In this document: one piece after another, positions 58,164-64,000 of the stretch | Numbering within the stretch: position 1 is the first letter of the stretch | Layout: the number at the start of each line of letters is the position of its first letter | DNA from: Trema orientale | Taxonomy: Eukaryota; Streptophyta; Magnoliopsida; Rosales; Cannabaceae | Reading direction: 5' to 3' | DNA: 64,000 bases | Assembly (NCBI GenBank): GCA_002914845.1 | Contig: JXTC01000088.1 | Coordinates: forward strand, 187,272-251,271 | Notes under the pieces: generated by a model | What the model saw: only the letters and a program-made list of their open reading frames with translations | Told to the model about the DNA's origin: nothing | The model's database searches: none | Position numbers and translations under genes: made by a program

Positions 58164-59570
58164 ATGGACTCCAGTAGTGCTGTGTATGTTCATATAGGGG
58201 AAGGCTTTTCTCCTAAACTAGAGAGGATTCATAAGGTTTCGATTGTACCTCTTGTATTCTTGATCTTCTACGAGGTCTCTGGGGGTCCATTTGGAGTTGA
58301 AGACAGTGTCCAGGCAGCTGGTCCCCTCTTAGCCCTTCTGGGTTTTCTGGTTTTTGCACTCATATGGAGTGTTCCGGAGGCTTTGATAACTGCAGAAATG
58401 GCAACCATGTTTCCAGAAAATGGCGGATATGTTGTTTGGGTTTCGTCAGCTTTGGGTCCTTATTGGGGCTTCCAGCAAGGATGGATGAAATGGCTCAGTG
58501 GGGTCATTGACAATGCTCTATATCCCGTTTTATTCCTAGACTATATGAAATCAGCGATTCCGGAGTTGGAAACTGGCTCATACAGAGTAATTGCCATTCT
58601 GTGTTTGACTGCGCTTTTCACTTACTTGAACTATAGGGGCTTAACTATAGTGGGTTGGGTTGCTACTTTACTAGGAGTGTTTTCACTTCTTCCTTTCATA
58701 TTCATGGGACTTATTGCAATTCCCAAGCTTGAACCCTCGAGGTGGCTTGTGGCGGATCTGCAAAATGTGAACTGGGCATTGTACTTAAATGTTTTGTTTT
58801 GGAATCTAAATTACTGGGATTCAATTAGTACACTGGCAGGGGAGGTAGAAAACCCAAGCAAGACGCTTCCAAAAGCTCTATTTTATGCTCTTATCTTGGT
58901 TTTATCAGGGTACATTTTTCCTCTTCTGATAGGGACGGGAGCTATACCAGTTGATCGTGAACTCTGGTCCGACGGTTACTTCTCAGAAATTGCTAAAATG
59001 CTAGGTGGTGTGTGGTTAAGATTTTGGGTCCAAGCTGCATCTGCTTTGTCAAACATGGGGATGTTTGTGGCTGAGATGAGTAGTGATGCCTATCAGCTTC
59101 AGGGAATGGCGTACCGTGGTATGCTTCCGGCATTCTTTGGCGACCAGTCTCGGTACGGAACTCCTCTGATAGGAATTCTATTCTCTGCATCTGGGGTGAT
59201 TCTACTTTCATGGTTGAGTTTCCAAGAGATTGTAGCAGCGGAAAACTACTTGTACTGTTTTGGGATGATAATGGAGTTCATGGCGTTTGTGAAGTTAAGG
59301 ATAAAATATCCAGCTGCATCTCGGCCTTATAAGATTCCTGTTGGTACAGCTGGTGCAATTTTGTTGTGTATTCCCCCAACTCTATTGATTTTTGTGGTTT
59401 TAGCTCTTGCTTCTTACAAGGTTATGGTGTTAAGCATCTTGGCTGTGATAATTGGGCTTGTTATGCAGCCTTGTCTCAAGTATACTGAGAAGAAGGGATG
59501 GTTAAGGTTCTCGGTGGCCTCTGACCTTCCAGATCTCGGTTTCGCAGATCATCACTTTAACGAGCCATGA
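58164..59570 (+). CDS. Polyamine transporter, LAT family (PUT/RMV1-like)
   Basis: A single coding exon of at least 468 residues. It begins [20 protein letters not shown], then TM1 with the family hallmark [20 protein letters not shown], then about eleven more membrane segments: [120 protein letters not shown]. This matches plant polyamine uptake transporters (Arabidopsis PUT1-PUT4, RMV1), proton-coupled carriers of putrescine, spermidine and paraquat, more than the PUT5 branch. The C-terminus is cytosolic ([18 protein letters not shown]). An in-frame ATG at 58116 looks to be inside the upstream intron, so 58164 or a spliced ATG at 57218 is preferred. Confidence 0.9.
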   Translation: MDSSSAVYVHIGEGFSPKLERIHKVSIVPLVFLIFYEVSGGPFGVEDSVQAAGPLLALLGFLVFALIWSVPEALITAEMATMFPENGGYVVWVSSALGPYWGFQQGWMKWLSGVIDNALYPVLFLDYMKSAIPELETGSYRVIAILCLTALFTYLNYRGLTIVGWVATLLGVFSLLPFIFMGLIAIPKLEPSRWLVADLQNVNWALYLNVLFWNLNYWDSISTLAGEVENPSKTLPKALFYALILVLSGYIFPLLIGTGAIPVDRELWSDGYFSEIAKMLGGVWLRFWVQAASALSNMGMFVAEMSSDAYQLQGMAYRGMLPAFFGDQSRYGTPLIGILFSASGVILLSWLSFQEIVAAENYLYCFGMIMEFMAFVKLRIKYPAASRPYKIPVGTAGAILLCIPPTLLIFVVLALASYKVMVLSILAVIIGLVMQPCLKYTEKKGWLRFSVASDLPDLGFADHHFNEP

Positions 59571-60460
59571 ATTCCTGTAAGCATTTGTGTATCAGGATTT
59601 TCTTTACGTCTGAGATTGATTACTAACCTTTTTTTGTTTTTCCTGTTTTATATCTTATAGACTCGCACATGACCATCTTTCACTCCTGCTTGCAGATCGT
59701 TTGTAGATATCTTGAGAGGCTTATGATATGTGGGCAATAGTTCAGTCTCATTGGCAGTGTCCGCATAATGAGAATGGAGCTGTAAGGACTATGCAAATGG
59801 AGAAGAGATGACAACTTGAAGAAAGCAAACCGAGAAATTAATGTAATGGTCGCCCTGAATTTCATGAAATGATCTAATGGTTTCCCTGAGAAGCCTGATG
59901 CATTTGCTGATTCAATGAATTCAATTGAATGACCCGCCTTCAGGGTGCTCTAAAAAAATAATAATAATGATAATAATCCCATAAAATTCCCATATGAAAC
60001 CTTTTGGTTTTGGTTTTGGTTTTGGTTCCAGTTCCAATTTGCTAGACGTGTTTTATGATTTTAGGAACGCCAATGTTGTTTCACCATCTGAGTTGTGATT
60101 GTGAATATTTTGCTTTTCACCTTAAGCTCTTCTTCACGCTTGAGGCTTCGTGGAATTCAGTTAATCTTATCACACAAAATGAATAAAAATAAATGTTTCA
60201 GTCAGTCTCAACTCAAATTCTCAACTCTCATGAGACCTTTTTATTATTATTCAAGTAATCACGTGTGTTTGTCTGTGTGTGACTGACATAATGCTTAATG
60301 TGAGAGTTTCTCGGAATAAAGATGTGAAGTGAATCTCAATTTTGGACTTAACATATGGTTTATCGGAGATTCTTAGAGAAATGTAATAAAGTAATGCTTC
60401 TGTTCTCATTTAGGGAGGAGAGGGCGAGGTCATGGTTGAGTCCCCGTATCATCTTTGAAA
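59571..60460. other. 3' flank of the transporter gene
   Basis: Probable 3' UTR to about 59950 (aataataataatg at 59958). A (ttttgg)n run lies at about 60000-60026. No further gene seen. Confidence 0.45.
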
Positions 60461-60563
60461 ATCCAACCGAATAGAAGTGGCTCTAAAAAATAGAAGTGGC
60501 TCTAAGAATTAGAAAACCAACCGAATAGAAGTGGTTCTAAGATAGAAGTGGTTCTAAGAAGTG
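60461..60563. repeat. Short tandem repeats 'atagaagtggYtctaa'
   Basis: Four copies of a ~16-19-bp unit, arranged as two pairs, each pair preceded by ccaaccga. About 270 bp upstream of the DYW PPR start codon. Confidence 0.8.
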
Positions 60564-60834
60564 ACTCAGCACGGGCATCCGCCTTTTTATTATAAAAGAG
60601 TCTTTTTTATTATAAAGGAAAAAAGTAATGCTTCTGAATCTAGTCGTCTTGTCTGATCAGCTACGTAGAGTTGATAGAGACGCTTTGTCTTGTCCTCAGA
60701 GCGCGAGGCTACAATATCTTCCTCCCTCGTCATGAAACTTCGAAATTTAACGATAACATAGATGAAGAAGGATTCTCTTCACATGGGTTCAGATCTCTAA
60801 TTCTCCAGTGCTTAAACCCTGCAACTTTCCAAAA

Positions 60835-63258
60835 ATGGCTGTAGCATTATCTCACTACAACTACTACCACAACTCCGTAACACCCAGAAATCTTTCGGGT
60901 AAACGATCGAGTGATTCCAAACCCAAGGAAGATTCCATCGTCGTCGTTAACCCAGGAGCCTCGAAACCATTTCGTTTTGGTAGAAAGAAGTCAAAGACTT
61001 CACAGCGCTCAGTCGAACAAGCTCGAGACTTGTCGCTTATGCAGGCTCTTCGGAGCCATATCGATTCTGGGCACATGAGGGATGCAGTTTACGTGTTCGA
61101 GAAAATGAAACATTCCGATGCATATGTTTGGAATCTTGTGATTAGAGGGTTTGCGGAAAATGGGTTGTTCTGGGAAGCCATTGATTTTTATCACAGAATG
61201 GGAAGCGAAGGGGTTCGAGCTGATAAGCTCACCTACCCAATTGTGATCAAGGCCTGCGGTGCGACGGTGTCGTTTGATGAGGGAGAAAAGGCTCATGGCA
61301 AGTTGTTTAAGCTTGGGTTGGATTCAGATGTTTGTGTTTGTAGTTCGCTTATATCTATGTATGGTAAGCTTGGTTGTATTGAGTATGCACTGAAAGTGTT
61401 TGAAGAAATGACTGTGAAGGACCTGGTATCTTGGAATTCCTTGATTAGTGGTTATGTTGCCGTTGGGGATAGTAGAAGCTCGTTGATGTGTTTATTGGAC
61501 ATGCAGGTGCTTAGAATGAAGCCGGACAGGTTCAGCATGATCAGCACTATTAATGCTTGTTCTATGGAGCGTCTTCTCCGAAGTGGGAAAGAAATTCATT
61601 GCCAGGTTCTGAAATGTGGGTTTGAGTTGGATGTCATGGTTCAGACTTCGCTACTTGATATGTACAGTAAGTGTGGTAGGGTGGACTATGCGGAGAGATT
61701 GTTTTGTGAGATTTCTCTGAGAAATATTGTGGTTTGGAATGCAATGATTGGTGGCTATGTTCTGAATTCACGACCTCTAGAGGCATTTGCTTGCTTGAGA
61801 AGGATGCAAGAAGCTGATAACTTGAACCCTGATGTTATTACAATGATAAACTTGCTCCCGTCTTGCACGCAGTTAGGAGCCTTCTTGGACGGTAAATCTA
61901 TTCATGGTTATGCCAGTAGAAAAGGCTTTCTCCCTCATGTTGTTTTGGAAACTGCTTTGACTGATCTCTACGGGGCCTTTGGCGAGCCAAAATTGGCAGA
62001 GTATATATTTGGTGAAATGACGGAAAAGAGCTTGATAACATGGAATTCCATGATTTCCACTTACATACAAAATGGACGGAATAAGGAAGCGTTAGAACTA
62101 TTTCAAGAACTTTTGATTAAGCCTCTAATACCGGATGCTACTACAATTGCTAGCATCGTTCCAGCTTATTCTGAAGTAGCATTACTCAGGGAGGGAAAGC
62201 AAATTCATGGTTATATATCAAAATGGGAGCACAATCAAAATTCATATACCTTGAATTCACTTGTCTACATGTATGCAAAATGTGGTGAATTAGATACTGC
62301 TCGAGAAATTTTTGATCGGATATCAGACAGGGATGTTAGTTCATGGAACACTATTATTATGTCTTATGCTATTCATGGGTTTGGGAGAGAATCAGTTGAA
62401 TTGTTCTCTGAGATGAGGGACAATGATGTAAAACCCAATTACAGCACCTTTGTTTCCTTGTTAACATCTTGTAGCATATCTGGCATGGTAGATGTGGGGT
62501 GGGAGTTCTATTATTCGATGAAAATAGACTACGAGATTGATCCTGGGATAGAGCACTATGGTTGTATCCTTGATCTACTTGGTCGAGCAGGTGATCTTGA
62601 CAGAGCCAAGAGTTTTATCAAAGAAATGCCTTTGGCACCCACGGCCAGGATCTGGGGATCATTACTTACTGCTAGTAGAAACCATAGAAATATTGAACTT
62701 GCTGAACTTGCTGCAGAGCACATCTTTCGCTTGGAACATGATAACACAGGGTGCTATGTTTTGCTTTCTAATTTGTATGCTGAAGCTGAACGGTGGGCAG
62801 ATGTAGAACGGGTCAAATCTCTCATGAAACAAACAGGATCAGATAAAACTGTTGGGTGCAGCTTGGTTGAGACCGAATGTAAGGTACACAGATTCGTCAA
62901 TCACGATAGGTCACACGATCAAAGCAACATGATTTACCATGTATTAGGTATACTCTTGAGGAAATTAGGGGAAGAAACGAGTGTTCATAGAATCACCAAA
63001 TTCAGGCCACTAGAATTGAAGAACAAAAGAGCAAGCTCCCCAGATTATCACAGCGTAAGATTGGCAGTCTGTTTTGGGCTGATCTCCACAAAGGTTGGAA
63101 ACCCTGTTCTTGTAAGGAAAAACACCAGAATTTGTAAAGATTGCCATGGTGCCATAAAGAAGATTTCAGAGAGAACCAAAAGAGAAATAGTGGTAGGGGA
63201 TTCTAAGGTTTTCCACCATTTCAGAGATGGAAATTGCTCATGCGGTGATTATTGGTGA
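60835..63258 (+). CDS. PPR protein, DYW type, organellar (At4g35130-like)
   Basis: Intronless, 807 residues from [20 protein letters not shown]. The first ~60 residues are basic and Ser/Asn-rich, consistent with plastid or mitochondrial targeting. PLS repeats run from about residue 70 to 640 ([80 protein letters not shown]). They are followed by E/E+ regions and a C-terminal DYW domain ending [14 protein letters not shown]. The C-terminal zinc motif CKDCH is present, but the deaminase HxE signature, usually HSEKLA, reads HSVRLA, so the catalytic glutamate is absent. Length and wording match Arabidopsis At4g35130, which I recall has the same HSVRLA. The ATG at 60835 is the first in frame. Inferred role: RNA-binding factor for organellar transcripts, probably not itself a deaminase. 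Confidence 0.9.
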   Translation: MAVALSHYNYYHNSVTPRNLSGKRSSDSKPKEDSIVVVNPGASKPFRFGRKKSKTSQRSVEQARDLSLMQALRSHIDSGHMRDAVYVFEKMKHSDAYVWNLVIRGFAENGLFWEAIDFYHRMGSEGVRADKLTYPIVIKACGATVSFDEGEKAHGKLFKLGLDSDVCVCSSLISMYGKLGCIEYALKVFEEMTVKDLVSWNSLISGYVAVGDSRSSLMCLLDMQVLRMKPDRFSMISTINACSMERLLRSGKEIHCQVLKCGFELDVMVQTSLLDMYSKCGRVDYAERLFCEISLRNIVVWNAMIGGYVLNSRPLEAFACLRRMQEADNLNPDVITMINLLPSCTQLGAFLDGKSIHGYASRKGFLPHVVLETALTDLYGAFGEPKLAEYIFGEMTEKSLITWNSMISTYIQNGRNKEALELFQELLIKPLIPDATTIASIVPAYSEVALLREGKQIHGYISKWEHNQNSYTLNSLVYMYAKCGELDTAREIFDRISDRDVSSWNTIIMSYAIHGFGRESVELFSEMRDNDVKPNYSTFVSLLTSCSISGMVDVGWEFYYSMKIDYEIDPGIEHYGCILDLLGRAGDLDRAKSFIKEMPLAPTARIWGSLLTASRNHRNIELAELAAEHIFRLEHDNTGCYVLLSNLYAEAERWADVERVKSLMKQTGSDKTVGCSLVETECKVHRFVNHDRSHDQSNMIYHVLGILLRKLGEETSVHRITKFRPLELKNKRASSPDYHSVRLAVCFGLISTKVGNPVLVRKNTRICKDCHGAIKKISERTKREIVVGDSKVFHHFRDGNCSCGDYW

Positions 63259-63652
63259 GACTAGTTATTTCTAATAGAGTTAACGAACATACAAGCACAT
63301 AAACAGATAATAAATATTGTGAGACATGTCTAGTTAGATACATTGTTCAAGCATCTTCCTTAAAAAAGAGTGTAAATAGAGGAGTTATTTTATTCCATTT
63401 GGCACTGGAATATCATTTACATTTTAAAATCTTCATCATTATTTTCACTTGTGAACATAAAAATTAATAAATACTTTCACTTCAGAGAGTGTGTATTACT
63501 TAACCAAGACCTAGTACGTGTTTATAGCAAAGTTTCCATAAAATGGATTTCATTCATGCAAGTAAAATTGGAAACTTTCAGATTACGGATGATCTCATTT
63601 TCTTATTTATTGAATTATTTCTTTCCCTTACTTGGAAGGATCATGGTCTTGG
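63259..63652. other. 3' flank of the DYW PPR gene
   Basis: Probable 3' UTR and spacer; no further feature recognised. Confidence 0.4.
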
Positions 63653-64000
63653 ATAATATCCTACTCATAGTCAATAGGCCATATCACATAAACGAGTTGG
63701 CATTCCGCTTTAATTTCATAGCATTAATGATTATAATGTAGAACACATTAAACGTGGAACACCGACAGCCATGGCCACCATGAACCATTCATTCTATTCT
63801 ACACGCTAAGACAACTCAAATAGCCGCCAAAAAAAAAAAAAAAAAAATAATATCCTACTCATAGTCAATAGGCCATATCACATAAACGAGTTGGCATTCC
63901 GCTTTAATTTCATAGCATTAATGATTATAATGTAGAACACATTAAACGTGGAACACCGACAGCCATGGCCACCATGAACTATTCATTCTATTCTACACGC
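63653..64000. repeat. Recent tandem duplication, period 193 bp
   Basis: 63653-63845 is repeated from 63846 to the window edge with one visible difference (gaaccattc versus gaactattc). A poly-A run (63829-63846) marks the junction. The second copy is cut by the window end, so the total copy number is unknown. Confidence 0.92.

Overview
This window is nuclear DNA of a eudicot plant. It is AT-rich, its genes have GT-AG introns, and it holds plant-only families (PLS-type and DYW-type PPR proteins, a PUT/RMV1-type polyamine transporter, a copia element primed by initiator Met-tRNA). The species cannot be told from the sequence alone. Two assembly gaps (19674-19917 and 38437-39076) and a single N at 32545 interrupt it. 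No prokaryotic features, CRISPR array, rRNA or confident tRNA gene was seen.

Seven host genes look intact or nearly so. From left to right: an intronless mitochondrial E-type PPR gene resembling Arabidopsis MEF9/At1g62260 (2726-4777, +); a five-exon WD40 gene of the DCAF8 type resembling At4g35140 (9064-13695, +); a DNL-type zinc-ribbon (Zim17/HEP-like) gene whose 5' exon lies in or next to a gap (39366-40336, +); a 13-exon MFS transporter of the At2g16970/MEE15 (hippocampus-abundant-transcript-like) type (41014-45979, -); a small basic intronless gene with a clear TATA box (53471-53887, +); a polyamine transporter (58164-59570, +); and an intronless DYW-type PPR gene resembling At4g35130 (60835-63258, +).

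The 26 kb between the WD40 gene and the DNL gene is a repeat landfill. It holds two separate fragments of the MEF9-like gene (15080-15362 on +, 22494-23758 on -) that end and begin at almost the same base of the parent gene. It also holds a Helitron helicase remnant, a Mutator-type MITE with a 9-bp target duplication, a copia-type LTR element with gag only and a 5-bp target duplication, the first-exon pseudogene of the KEG E3 ligase, three minisatellite arrays, hAT-type MITEs with 8-bp target duplications, a LINE 3' end with an RNase H remnant, and a set of three 37-nt stem-loops whose stems covary. A 257-bp Helitron sits about 160 bp upstream of the MEF9-like start codon, and the paralogous fragment at 23.6 kb preserves the empty site.

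The genes do not form a pathway. Two of them are organellar RNA-editing-type PPR proteins and one is a chaperone-assisting zinc-ribbon protein, so organelle function is over-represented, but this is probably chance apart from one point: the WD40 gene and the DYW PPR gene match Arabidopsis neighbours (At4g35140 and At4g35130), which suggests ancient microsynteny now stretched by about 47 kb of inserted material. Homologue names come from memory of these families, not from a database search.
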